From Spirosoma linguale DSM 74 (lineage in GTDB: Bacteria > Bacteroidota > Bacteroidia > Cytophagales > Spirosomataceae), in the NCBI GenBank assembly GCA_000024525.1, contig CP001769.1:4559001-4623000 (forward strand): a stretch of DNA of 64,000 nucleotides, read 5' to 3'. Positions 44,388 to 52,212 of this stretch are shown one piece after another (the stretch's first letter is position 1; each line of letters begins with the position of its first letter). A program made the translations under genes and the position numbers. The notes under the pieces are model-generated. The model had not been told where the DNA came from. It did no database searches and saw only the letters and a program-made list of their open reading frames with translations.

Positions 44388-44718
44388 CTAATTGGAGATA
44401 ACTTGTTGACTGAGCTATTTGCCCCTCAATAAGCCAATAAAGGCGAAAGATAAGTGTATTTGAAAGCTATGCGTATGCCTATAAAGAGTTCTCCTGAAAC
44501 GCTCCTGATTGAAACGAAGAAGCGATCATGTATCTGCTGCTCAAATAGGGCGTTTAGGGAAGTGGTATTATGATTTAGTCCTATGAATGACGTCTCCACT
44601 TCAGGGCTCTCTCTATTGACCACCTGTTGTATAATTGCGCTGAACCGTTGGCAAAACCGACCCATGGTTTGATTACTTTGCAGCAACCATGCTTAGTATC
44701 CATATTTGCTAATCCATT
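44388..44718. other. Divergent intergenic region with one repeat copy
   Basis: Lies between the GNAT gene and a Crp/Fnr gene, both reading outward. The repeat copy at 44490-44557 is the only recognisable feature. Confidence 0.45.
44490..44557 (+). repeat. Dispersed intergenic repeat, good copy at 44.5 kb
   Basis: TCTCCTGAAACGCTCCTGAT, TGAAACGAAGAAGCGATCAT, GTATCTGCTGCTCAAATAGG, GCGTTTAG. Confidence 0.75.
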
Positions 44719-45294
44719 ATGTTCGAGAAATTCAGAAAAAAATTTCCATTATCGCCAGAAAAATGGGATGAGTATGTCAACTACTTCCACCAGATTCATG
44801 TACCGGCCAAGACCATTCTGCTTCCAGAAGGGGATATTTCCCGCAAAGCTTATCTAATCGAAAAGGGATGCCTGCGTGTCTGGTTCAATAATAAGGGGGA
44901 GGACATCACTTTCCAGTTCTTTTTTGAGAATAGGACCGTTTCTTCAATTGAAAGTTTCAGAAATAGCATTCCGAGCTTGTTTTCCATTGAGACGATTGAG
45001 CCTTGTACCTTGTGGTGGATTGACAAAACGAGTGTTGATAAGATTATAGAAGAAGTCAGCGAGCAACCAGCTATGAGAAGCCAAATTCTGGAGGCCTTGT
45101 TCGGGCGCACGCTGGATTATATGAAGCATTTTCTTTCGTTTATCCGGGACACTCCTCAGGAACGCTATGAGATGCTGCTAACCCAAAACCCGCATATCGT
45201 CCAGCGCGTCCCGCAGCATTATATTGCTTCTTACCTGGGCGTCAGCAGTGTTCACTTAAGCCGGATTAAAGCCAGAATCGCCCGGGCAAAATAG
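44719..45294 (+). CDS. Crp/Fnr family regulator, divergent recognition helix
   Basis: 191 residues. Barrel (IHVPAKTILLPEGDISRKAYLIEKGCLRVWFNNKGEDITFQFFFENRTVSSIESFRN) and HTH (PQHYIASYLGVSSVHLSRIKARIARAK). The recognition helix reads SVHLSR: the Glu that reads TTGAT is replaced, so a different operator is expected. The 7-bp-arm dyad GATAACA-AA-TGTTATC just downstream, before the DoxX gene, is a good candidate. It lies 95 bases upstream of the DoxX gene, the usual regulator-plus-target layout. Confidence 0.88.
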   Translation: MFEKFRKKFPLSPEKWDEYVNYFHQIHVPAKTILLPEGDISRKAYLIEKGCLRVWFNNKGEDITFQFFFENRTVSSIESFRNSIPSLFSIETIEPCTLWWIDKTSVDKIIEEVSEQPAMRSQILEALFGRTLDYMKHFLSFIRDTPQERYEMLLTQNPHIVQRVPQHYIASYLGVSSVHLSRIKARIARAK

Positions 45295-45315
45295 GAAAGT
45301 CAGGCCTTCGTATTT

Positions 45316-45377
45316 GATAACAAATGTTATCGTTTGCAAGCTAACAGGCCCTCTACCTTTGTATTGCACAATACAAA
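45316..45377 (+). promoter_or_regulatory. Operator and promoter of the DoxX-oxidoreductase operon
   Basis: GATAACA-AA-TGTTATC (45316-45331) abuts TTTG (45333-45336). TACCTTTG (45354-45361) fits the Bacteroidota -7 box, with 17 bases between. A second exact dyad, TTTGTATTG-CA-CAATACAAA (45358-45377), starts inside the -7 box. Both are placed where a Crp/Fnr-type repressor or activator would act. Confidence 0.55.
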
Positions 45378-45389
45378 ATAAGCGATACA

Positions 45390-45803
45390 ATGAAACGACT
45401 AACTATCCTCTATGGGGTAACCACGGCCCTGTTCAGCCTCTGGATGCTCGGCAATGCCTATGCCTATCTAACCTCGGAAGAAGCCCACCGTCTGTGTGTT
45501 CACTTTGGTTTTCCCGACTATTTCCGCATCGAGTTGGCCGTAGCTAAACTGATGGGTGTCATCATATTGGTGCTGCCTATGCTAAAAGGCAGGATTAAAG
45601 AATGGGCCTACGCTGGCTTTGTCATCACGGTGGTGTCAGGGTTCATTGCACATCTAGCTTCTGGAGACTCCTTCGGCGACTCAGCTTCTGCCCTGGTAGC
45701 CTTGGTGTTGGTGTTGGTTTCTTATGGCAGTTACCACCGCTTACAAGCGGTCAAATCAATGACTAAATCACCAAGTATTGGCTTTTTAACGGCTGTTCTC
45801 TAA
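45390..45803 (+). CDS. DoxX-like membrane protein
   Basis: 137 residues with four hydrophobic segments (LTILYGVTTALFSLWMLGNAYAY; LAVAKLMGVIILVLPML; WAYAGFVITVVSGFIAHLAS; ASALVALVLVLVSYGSY) and the DoxX-like pattern FGFPDYFRIELAVAKLMG. These small inner-membrane proteins accompany redox and quinone stress genes. It is followed after 21 bases by a quinone-oxidoreductase-type gene, surely one operon. Confidence 0.88.
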   Translation: MKRLTILYGVTTALFSLWMLGNAYAYLTSEEAHRLCVHFGFPDYFRIELAVAKLMGVIILVLPMLKGRIKEWAYAGFVITVVSGFIAHLASGDSFGDSASALVALVLVLVSYGSYHRLQAVKSMTKSPSIGFLTAVL

Positions 45804-45824
45804 TCAGTACTACTAAAATCAACC

Positions 45825-46802
45825 ATGAAAGCTGCCATCATGTATCCGCAAGGGGATGGACCGCGATACGCGGAGGTTCCCAGTCCCGTTGTGGCCAACG
45901 AGGACGAAGTAATAATGACCGTAAAGGCGGCTGCGATTAAGCATATTGACCGCGGCCAGGCCAGTGGCAACCATTATTCAGCCGATGCTCAGCAAACCAG
46001 CCAGGCAAAGGTCATTGGGGGCGATGGCGTGGGACTACTGGCCGACGGCACCCGCGTTTATGCCATGGGTGTGAGCGGCATGGTCGCTCAGCAAGCCGTA
46101 GTAGAAAAAAAACGTATGGTTCTAGTACCTGATGGGTTAGACGATGCCACCGCAGCGGCCTTGCCCAATGGCGTGATTGGGGCGGCTATGGCGCTCCGCT
46201 TCCGGGCGGGTATCCAGCCCGGCGATGTAGTCTTGATTAATGGCGCAACAGGCTTTACGGGCCGGGTAGCTGTGCAGATTGCCAAATATTATGGCGCAAA
46301 AAAAGTAATTGCCACGGGGCGCAATCCCGACTCCTTGCAGACATTGCTACGCTTAGGGGCGGATGAGATTATCTCAGTAAATCAAAGCGACGAGGAGTAT
46401 CTGGCTCAAATCAGGACGATCCACAGTAGTACGCCAGTGGATGTGATCATCGATTATTTATGGGGCCACTCGGCGGAACTGCTCCTGACTTCGCTAAAAG
46501 GCAAGGGAGCCTTTACCCATCCGGTACGTTTTGTTTCGATTGGAAGTATAACCGGCGATAAATTACAGCTGTCGGCTGAAAATCTGCGGAGTGTTAACCT
46601 CCAACTGTCGGGCTCGGGTCTGGGTAGTTGGACGCGTCAAGAGGTGGGGAAGCTGTTTAGTGAAACCTTACCTGAAATGTTTCAACTGGCGGCTGACGGG
46701 AAGCTCAAGGTGGATACGGTTATGGTGGACTTATCCGAAATTGAATCCATCTACAACGTAGCTATCTCTGATGGAAAGCGACTCGTCATCACCATGAATT
46801 AA
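45825..46802 (+). CDS. Quinone oxidoreductase-like MDR protein
   Basis: 325 residues of the medium-chain dehydrogenase type without structural zinc: a GroES-like N-terminus (MYPQGDGPRYAEVPSPVVANEDEVIMTVKAAAIKHIDRGQASGNHY) and the NADPH fold GDVVLINGATGFTGRVAVQIAKYYGAKKVIATGRN. AATAAALPNGV is the family's substrate-cleft stretch. It probably reduces quinones or enones with NADPH. Regulated with DoxX by the Crp/Fnr protein upstream. Confidence 0.88.
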   Translation: MKAAIMYPQGDGPRYAEVPSPVVANEDEVIMTVKAAAIKHIDRGQASGNHYSADAQQTSQAKVIGGDGVGLLADGTRVYAMGVSGMVAQQAVVEKKRMVLVPDGLDDATAAALPNGVIGAAMALRFRAGIQPGDVVLINGATGFTGRVAVQIAKYYGAKKVIATGRNPDSLQTLLRLGADEIISVNQSDEEYLAQIRTIHSSTPVDVIIDYLWGHSAELLLTSLKGKGAFTHPVRFVSIGSITGDKLQLSAENLRSVNLQLSGSGLGSWTRQEVGKLFSETLPEMFQLAADGKLKVDTVMVDLSEIESIYNVAISDGKRLVITMN

Positions 46803-46888
46803 CGCCTGTGACGTCCCCCCAGAAAAGCGTTCCAGTGTAAAGTAGAGAAATCGGGCGATTTGAATTAACTTAAATCAAACAAATCGTC

Positions 46889-47155
46889 ATGAAGAAAACG
46901 AAGTTCACCGAAGCACAAATCGTTTTTGCTCTCAAACAATCTGAGACTGGAGTGGCTGTAGCTGAAGTATGCCGCAAAATGGGTATTAGTGAGGCTACCT
47001 TTTACAATTGGAAGAAGAAGTATGGCGGATTAGGTGTTGCCGAATTGCACCGATTACGCCAGTTGGAAGAGGAAAACCGTCAGCTGAAACAGCTAGTGGC
47101 CGACCTAAGCTTGGACAAACAAATGCTTCAGGATGTGCTCAAAAAAAAGCTTTAA
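46889..47155 (+). CDS. IS3 transposase OrfA
   Basis: 88 residues: HTH of the IS3 type (FTEAQIVFALKQSETGVAVAEVCRKMGISEATFYNWKKKYGGLG) and a leucine zipper (ELHRLRQLEEENRQLKQLVADLSLDKQMLQDVLKKKL). It binds the element's ends. Ribosomes that slip at A_AAA_AAG (47143-47149) continue into orfB. Confidence 0.93.
   Translation: MKKTKFTEAQIVFALKQSETGVAVAEVCRKMGISEATFYNWKKKYGGLGVAELHRLRQLEEENRQLKQLVADLSLDKQMLQDVLKKKL
47141..47149 (+). promoter_or_regulatory. Programmed -1 frameshift site
   Basis: Eight A followed by G; the zero-frame codons AAA-AAG form the classical A_AAA_AAG slippery heptamer, two codons before the orfA stop. orfB is in the -1 frame, as required for the OrfAB fusion transposase. 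Confidence 0.85.
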
Positions 47156-48009
47156 GGCCAGTTCAGCTAAGAAAACTGGCCTCAAGTTTAATGGAAAACT
47201 ATCGCGTTTCAGCACGTCGTGCATGCGCTGTGATTCAGTTCCGTCGATCCTCCTTGCAGTTTAAATCTCGTCGTCGAGATGACTCCGTGATCCGGAAACG
47301 AATCAAAGAAATTGCCCAGGTAAGGGTTCGGTACGGTTATCAGCGGATTTATGTGCTGCTGCGCCGGGAGGGTTGGCGTGACAACCACAAAAGGGTGTAT
47401 AGGGTGTATTGTGAAGAAGGATTGCATCTCAGAAGCAAGCGCCCCCGTCGTAATCGAGCCGCTGCCCACCGGTTAGAGCGCCCCCAACTCTCCAGTATTC
47501 ATCAGTGCTGGAGCATGGATTTTGTGGCTGACCAGCTTTTTGATGGCCGAAAAATCCGGGCGTTAACTATAGTTGATAATTATAGTCGCCAATGCGTGGC
47601 CATTCATGTCGGCCAATCGTTGAAAGGGGATGATGTAGTAGCAGTGATGAATCAACTAAAAGAGATACATTTGGCTATGCCCGAGCGGATTCAAGTAGAT
47701 AATGGCAGTGAATTTATATCGAAAGCTCTCGATTTGTGGGCTTATGACAACGGGGTAACATTAGACTTTTCCAGACCTGGCAAGCCAACTGATAACCCGT
47801 TTATTGAGTCGTTCAATGGCAGTTTTCGGGACGAGTGCTTGAACGCTCACTGGTTCTTGTCGTTGGAAGATGCTCGTGAAAAAATCGAGGCTTGGCGTCA
47901 AGAATATAATTCCTTTCGACCCCATAGTTCGCTCGGCGGACGAACACCAGATGAGGCCGGAATGGGTATTGAAAGAAGAACAAATGAACGTCCGGTCCTC
48001 AATCTTTGA
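47149..48009 (+). CDS. IS3 transposase OrfB (as OrfAB fusion)
   Basis: Frame -1 to orfA and joined at the slippery run. After the HTH_21-like region (RVSARRACAVIQFRRSSLQFKSRRRDDSVIRKRIKEIAQVRVRYGYQRIYVLLRREGWRDNHKRVYRVYCEEGLHLR) comes the DDE core: WSMDFVADQL, the second Asp in QVDNGSEFIS, and Glu in FIESFNGSFRDECLN, with about 35 residues between the last two. It cuts and circularises the element. All three acids are present. Confidence 0.92.
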   Translation, partial: ALRPVQLRKLASSLMENYRVSARRACAVIQFRRSSLQFKSRRRDDSVIRKRIKEIAQVRVRYGYQRIYVLLRREGWRDNHKRVYRVYCEEGLHLRSKRPRRNRAAAHRLERPQLSSIHQCWSMDFVADQLFDGRKIRALTIVDNYSRQCVAIHVGQSLKGDDVVAVMNQLKEIHLAMPERIQVDNGSEFISKALDLWAYDNGVTLDFSRPGKPTDNPFIESFNGSFRDECLNAHWFLSLEDAREKIEAWRQEYNSFRPHSSLGGRTPDEAGMGIERRTNERPVLNL

Positions 48010-48129
48010 GCGGCACGCTTTTCGGGAGGACCTCACCTGTGCAGGAGATTATGGATGTACTTGGAACGCTTTACGGGAATAGCTAAATGAAGACGCTTCA
48101 ATCGACCTTTCGCTCAAAACCTCCTACTC

Positions 48130-48954
48130 ATGTTTGTCCACTGGCTTAACTACAATTGTCTGCCTGGTAGCCTGGTAGGGCTAACGTTGCTGTTTAACAA
48201 CTGTTCAAGACGCCAATATCCAGATTCGCATGTGGCTTCGTGTTATCCTCATCATCCCTACGATACCACCTCCTATCAATGAACGATTACGCCAGATTCG
48301 TTGGTGATTTCGCTGCTTCCCCACTACAGTCAGTATAATTTAATGGTGGCTCATGCAGTAGGATTGCCGCCTATGTTGTAAGACTACCACCTTCAGCAAG
48401 CGAAATTAAATCAGGATTCTTCCTTGGCGCAACGCTTCTTGGTAAACAGGCAAAAAGGTCGGATTCAGGATCGGATTGCCCTGTTTCGCATGCAAGTATC
48501 CAGCTTGACAGCTGAACTGGATTGTGAAGCACTACGCATCAACCGACTTGTTGTTTATGTGGATCGATTTGAACAGGCTCGTATTAGAAACTTGACAGTC
48601 TCCTCAATTTTAACGGGGGCAGCTGGTGGTATCGCAGTTGCCCTGATATTTGGTATGCGCCTGCGCATTCAACCCAGTATCCAGCCATGGTCTGGAATAT
48701 GCTCTCTCAGCCCGTTTTTAGTAACAGTGGGCGCTACTCAATAGCTTACCTACTTAAAAGCCAATGGATTGACATTGACGGATTAACCCCGCATCAAAAA
48801 AATAACGACCAGAAAATAGAGTTACTATTAGGTAGTGGAGGCAAGTATCGAGCCGACGAATTGAAAATGCGCGCCGATCTGATTAACCAACTTCAAGCCG
48901 CTATTAAGCTCATCGATCAGGATATTCATGAGTTGCTATCCCAGCTATCAAGCT
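48130..48954 (+). pseudogene. Decayed membrane/lipoprotein gene (two stops, one frameshift)
   Basis: A single coding trace: MFVHWLNYNCLPGSLVGLTLLFNNCSRRQYP (lipobox-like LLFNNC) runs to TSYQ-stop. It resumes in phase as TITPDSLVISLLPHYSQYNLMVAHAVGLPPML-stop, then DYHLQQAKLNQDSSLAQRFLVNRQKGRIQDRIALFRMQ...VSSILTGAAGGIAVALIFG. It shifts frame near 48650 to YPAMVWNMLSQPVFSNSGRYSIAYLLKSQWIDI...YRADELKMRADLINQLQAAIKLIDQDIHELLSQLSS. One transmembrane hairpin was likely. The parent family is unknown. The IS3 element ends 95 bases upstream and may have cut the promoter. Confidence 0.75.
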
Positions 48955-49320
48955 GAGTTGATGAAACCTGACCAATGGATTGCCTTTGTATGGTTTATGC
49001 TGACTACTTCGTTTAAAAGTCGGGCGGCTGACTAGCCACTACTCTTTATTGTTGACCACGAAAAAACCAATTCTGGTTACTCGCATGTTATTAACTAAGT
49101 TTGACAGATATTAGAAATAACAGTCTCACAAAAACACTCCCGCTTGAGACGCAGAAGAACTCAAGTACCTGCTGCCTAAATTTGGCGTTTCACAAACTAG
49201 TCAACTGGCAAGAATTTGACGAGTATAGGGTTAGAGGCAAGTCAAAAATAAGGTAACAAGCCACCTCCCGCAGTAGGAAACACTCTCTTAGTACTCTGTT
49301 ATATACTTATTAGTTGTATT
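48955..49320. other. Intergenic stretch before ccmC
   Basis: Holds a full-length repeat copy (49099-49201). No TAnnTTTG box is found directly before the ccmC gene. Confidence 0.45.
49099..49201 (+). repeat. Dispersed intergenic repeat, long copy at 49.1 kb
   Basis: Shows both ends: TTTGACAGATATTAGAAATA at the 5' side, CAGTCTCACAAAAACACTCC, CGCTTGAGACGCAGAAGAAC, ..GGCGTTTCACAAACTAGTCAACT at the 3' side. GTCTCA pairs with TGAGAC. Confidence 0.8.
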
Positions 49321-50043
49321 ATGCTTAAACATTGGTGGAAAGCCTTAACCATTCTCATTCTGGCCTATGTCTTCCTAGCAGGTTTGATGAGCCCCGTTCC
49401 AAAATTACCCATTTTACACGAAGCCATCCGCAATACATTCTTCCATCCTCCCCTGTGGATCGCCATGATGACCTTGTTGTTAGCATCGGCCATTTTCTCG
49501 ATCCGTTATTTAAGAAAGGGAAAGCTGGATGATGATTTAATCTCGGTGGAGTTGGCCAATACCGCCCTGTTATTCGGGGTGTTAGGCTGTATTACCGGGT
49601 CGGTTTGGGCTTATTTCGCTTGGGGTGATTTGTGGCCCAATGATCCGAAAACCAATGGAGTAGCCGTTGGCATGCTATTGTATCTAGCCTATTTTGTGTT
49701 ACGGGGATCAGTGGATGATGAGATACGTCGTGCCAGGCTATCCGCAGTTTATAACATCTTTGCCTTTGCTGTTTTTATTCCGCTTATCTTAATCCTACCC
49801 CGATTGACGGATTCGTTACATCCTGGTAACGGAGGGAATCCAGGGTTTAACCAATACGATGCCGATAATTCAATAAAGCGCATCATCAGGCCTGCTTTTG
49901 TGGGCTTCACTTTACTTGGTTTTTGGATTACTCAGCTTCGGGTTCGATTACGCCGGTTGGAAACGCTATTAGATGAGCAGGATGACCTGAACAAGGCATC
50001 GACTAAGCAGTCATCCGATTTGCAAAATACGTCAGACTTATAA
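49321..50043 (+). CDS. ccmC: Haem handling/export protein CcmC (CcsA family)
   Basis: 240 residues, six hydrophobic segments. The conserved haem His residues are in AIRNTFFHPPLWIAMM (about 40-55) and TDSLHPGNGGNPGFNQYD. The tryptophan-rich motif is FAWGDLWPNDPKTNGVAVGMLLYLAYFVLRGSV, in the Bacteroidota form WG..W..DPKxN. CcmC loads haem onto CcmE during cytochrome c maturation at the inner membrane. Here it stands with only a ccmD-like gene; ccmB, ccmE and ccmF are absent, and it is flanked by repeats and decayed genes. It may be a second, moved copy. Charged C-terminal tail (RLRRLETLLDEQDDLNKASTK...) is longer than usual. Confidence 0.85.
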   Translation: MLKHWWKALTILILAYVFLAGLMSPVPKLPILHEAIRNTFFHPPLWIAMMTLLLASAIFSIRYLRKGKLDDDLISVELANTALLFGVLGCITGSVWAYFAWGDLWPNDPKTNGVAVGMLLYLAYFVLRGSVDDEIRRARLSAVYNIFAFAVFIPLILILPRLTDSLHPGNGGNPGFNQYDADNSIKRIIRPAFVGFTLLGFWITQLRVRLRRLETLLDEQDDLNKASTKQSSDLQNTSDL

Positions 50044-50053
50044 ATCGCCTTTT

Positions 50054-50200
50054 ATGCATCAGTTAACGGAATTACTACGCCAAGATGGTAAGATATGGGT
50101 GGTTGTGGCGGTGATGGGTATTGTACTATTAGGGTGGTTAGTGTATCTGGTTGGAATTGGCCACCGAGTCAGCAAAATTAAGAGACGAGCTTATAGGTAG
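50054..50200 (+). CDS. ccmD: CcmD-like small membrane protein
   Basis: 48 residues: MHQLTELLRQDGKIWVVVAVMGIVLLGWLVYLVGIGHRVSKIKRRAYR. One transmembrane helix with a DGKI(W/Y)VVVAV front and a basic cytosolic tail is the Bacteroidota CcmD pattern. It starts 10 bases after the ccmC stop. CcmD helps release holo-CcmE from the CcmABC complex. Confidence 0.72.
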   Translation: MHQLTELLRQDGKIWVVVAVMGIVLLGWLVYLVGIGHRVSKIKRRAYR

Positions 50201-50277
50201 TGTTTCTCAAAAAAGGCTCCCATGTGAAACTTCGAAGCTTTTATGCATTTGCTTCGGAAACTGGGCATTTAATTGGA
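50201..50277 (+). repeat. Dispersed intergenic repeat, copy directly after ccmD
   Basis: TGTTTCTCAAAAAAGGCTCC, CATGTGAAACTTCGAAGCTT, ..GGGCATTTAATTGG and a tail ending CTTGTCAA. It begins at the base after the ccmD stop codon. Confidence 0.65.
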
Positions 50278-50364
50278 GGGCTTGTTTTACGACTTGTCAA
50301 TGACAATTCGTCACCTATGGAAGTGGACTTACCAGTGGGCTTCGTCTGTCACTGCTACCATATC

Positions 50365-50631
50365 TTATGGCCTTGCTGACTCTTCGAAAGAGTTCAATGT
50401 TGATTGACCTAGCTGAATGAATTGGTTGCCGCAAGCATGACATTTGTACCGAGCGGATGAGAGTAGGAACTGCATTGATTTTAACCAGGCGTATCGTTTG
50501 ATTCGATCCGGATGCGCATCACCACAAACCGGGCACTGTCTTTTCCGGGTAACATGACGTAAAATTTCTCGGATGAAGACCACCAGCAGGAGTACGGATA
50601 AAGTGGCAACAAAAACAGTAAAAAGATTCAT
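50365..50631 (-). CDS. Membrane-anchored zinc-ribbon protein, unknown function
   Basis: 88 residues. One N-terminal transmembrane helix (LFTVFVATLSVLLLVVFIREIL), then CPVCG (about 34-38) and CHACG (about 65-69), a four-Cys zinc ribbon. No family recognised beyond this. Stand-alone. Confidence 0.65.
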   Translation of the reverse strand: MNLFTVFVATLSVLLLVVFIREILRHVTRKRQCPVCGDAHPDRIKRYAWLKSMQFLLSSARYKCHACGNQFIQLGQSTLNSFEESARP

Positions 50632-50649
50632 CGTATGCGACTGACAGGA

Positions 50650-50735
50650 TTTGACAAATATTAAAAAGAGTGTCTACGCAAAGGCTCCAACCTGAGACTC
50701 ATAAACGTCCAAGTAGACTGCTCAAAATGAGCGTA
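50650..50735 (+). repeat. Dispersed intergenic repeat, copy at 50.7 kb
   Basis: TTTGACAAATATTAAAAAGA, GTGTCTACGCAAAGGCTCCA, ACCTGAGACTCATAAACGTC.., CTCAAAATGAGCGTACT. Leader and first arms well kept; GTCT/AGAC pair. Confidence 0.7.
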
Positions 50736-50842
50736 CTACTGAAGAGTCTGTTTTACCTACTATCGGCGATTGTTTCTAGTACGCGAATCGGTCAGAACTG
50801 ATTCGCCTATAATCGGTTAAAGGTCTAAAGCTTGAACGAGAT

Positions 50843-51061
50843 TCATGCCTGGTTACCAGGCACCGGATTTGTGTTACTTTTTTTATAAAGCGTATGCAAC
50901 CTAGGGAGTTGATATTTGCTCTCGTTGAGCATCTCCGTTAGGCGGGTGCCGAGTTGTCTATTATACGTTATTAACCGATCTACCCTATGTTGGGTCAGGC
51001 GCATCTGCTCGCCGAATCGGGCTCGAACCAGCCTGTTTTCATCTTTGGTAAAGGGAATCAT
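50843..51061 (-). CDS. Small basic hypothetical protein (72 aa)
   Basis: MIPFTKDENRLVRARFGEQMRLTQHRVDRLITYNRQLGTRLTEMLNESKYQLPRLHTLYKKSNTNPVPGNQA: helical, rich in Arg, no membrane segment. No family recognised. The end overlaps a GCCTGG-tta-CCAGGC hairpin (50848-50862) that may terminate it. Confidence 0.45.
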   Translation of the reverse strand: MIPFTKDENRLVRARFGEQMRLTQHRVDRLITYNRQLGTRLTEMLNESKYQLPRLHTLYKKSNTNPVPGNQA

Positions 51062-51229
51062 TAGCGGATTCAGTTAGCGTATGACAACGAATCAGGAAAA
51101 ATCCTTACAGGTGGACCAGACTGGACTACCTGTAAGGATCTTTGGCCTAAAATTAGGTGTATTTGTTTAACTTATCATCGCATTTTACATTAAAACATTA
51201 AACAAAACAACCACTATCTGGAAAAGGTC

Positions 51230-51560
51230 GGCTCTCGCCTTATTCCAGGGCATTGGCAATAGTTTAGCGGATACTCCTCGCCAGCTGAATTTCGCCTAAC
51301 GCGGAGTATCTTCATCATCCTACCCTAGAATGGCTCAATCAGCCAGAAAGGATTTGCCGGGCGAGAAGTCGTCATAAGGCCGGCCAAATGGTGCCTACTG
51401 TTGGTTTAGACCGATCCCACTAACTTTCTGGGCAGGTCACGGCGATGAAGGATACCAACCAATCGTCCTCAGTAAAAAAGTGGCTGAACTAACTCGTATC
51501 GCACTCGAAGACGCGGGAGTAGGCTGTTTGTTGCATCCAGCCTATGATAGGTAGGGCAAA
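51230..51560 (+). pseudogene. Decayed gene remnant, family unknown
   Basis: Protein-like stretches occur in alternating frames: ADTPRQLNFA, then NAEYLHHPTLEWLNQPERICRARSRHKAGQMVPTVGL, then PIPLTFWAGHGDEGYQPIVLSKKVAELTRIALEDAGVGCLLHPAYD, followed by a stop. At least two frameshifts are needed to join them. The parent family is not recognised. Confidence 0.5.
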
Positions 51561-51733
51561 CGCGTAGGCGACTAAGTGGAAGGGATAGTCATAAAAAATG
51601 ATCGTCCCATAAAATCCTCTTTTCGTAACCAATAAATAACTTTAGCAAAAGAAGTGCTAAATAATCTTTCGCTCTATCAAACCACACAATAAACTCTTCC
51701 AACTAACGTTTTAAATCCGTTACCTAATTTCGA

Positions 51734-51765
51734 AGCCCCATCGGTTGAACCGATGGGGCTTTTTT
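51734..51765 (+). terminator. Strong rho-independent terminator
   Basis: AGCCCCATCGGTT and AACCGATGGGGCT, exact 13-bp arms, then TTTTT. No intact gene precedes it, which supports an earlier gene in this stretch. Confidence 0.85.
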
Positions 51766-51767
51766 GT

Positions 51768-51840
51768 GTCACAAAACGCTCCCGCTTGAGACGAAAAAAG
51801 CTATCGTGTCACGGCTTCCTAGACGGGGCGTTTAATTGGA
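51768..51840 (+). repeat. Dispersed intergenic repeat, copy at 51.8 kb
   Basis: GTCACAAAACGCTCCCGCTT, GAGACGAAAAAAGCTATCGT.., GACGGGGCGTTTAATTGGAC and, 20 bases on, AACTGTCAA, the complement of the TTGACAG leader seen in other copies. Confidence 0.8.
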
Positions 51841-51951
51841 CGTCCTGTTTTACTAACTGTCAACGAAAATCCGTAGCACACGGTACTAGGCAGATGTTTA
51901 CGAAAATAGCCTATGCGACGGATAGCGTTAGAGAGGTATCAGAGAAAAGCA

Positions 51952-52023
51952 TCTCGTAAAACGTTCCGGCGGAAGAAGAAGGTTAGTTCATGTATCTGCT
52001 TCTAAATTAGGGCGTTTAATTGG
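51952..52023 (+). repeat. Dispersed intergenic repeat, copy at 52.0 kb
   Basis: TCTCGTAAAACGTTCCGGCG, GAAGAAGAAGGTTAGTTCAT, GTATCTGCTTCTAAATTAGG, GCGTTTAATTGG. Here the central GAGAC is changed to GAAGA, breaking the GTCTCA pairing; the 3' half is consensus. Confidence 0.75.
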
Positions 52024-52212
52024 CGGATTTCTCTACCATCCGTCGCATACGGCTAGACTAGGCACTGAAGTAAGCAACGCACGATATCCCATAAAATCTG
52101 GGACCTTTCGCCACGAATGCGGCTTGACCCATTTGACAAGAGAACGCTCATTAGTCGGGTATTGGAAGCCTGGCAAACTTGCTTACCTTCATGCTACTAA
52201 ACGCGATAACTC

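Larger units (their letters stand above)
46809..48035 (+). mobile_element. IS3-family insertion sequence, complete
   Basis: 1227 bp. Imperfect terminal repeats: left TGACGTCCCCCCAGAAAAGC (46809 on), right end read inward TGAGGTCCTCCCGAAAAGCG (48035 back). It is flanked by CCTG on both sides (46805-46808, 48036-48039), a 4-bp target duplication. It carries orfA and orfB with a -1 frameshift signal, and both frames are intact, so the element may be active. Confidence 0.88.
51062..52212. other. Gene-poor stretch with decayed coding remains, terminator and two repeat copies
   Basis: Contains the 51230-51560 remnant, a possible promoter TAACTTTA near 51639, the terminator at 51734-51765 and repeat copies at 51768 and 51952. 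Open frame 51753-51959 crosses a repeat and is not called. Confidence 0.5.

Noticed and set aside
46820..46850. GAAAAGCGTTCC before the IS3 genes, looking like the dispersed repeat
   Set aside because: It is part of the element's terminal inverted repeat; the same sequence occurs in mirror form at the right end.
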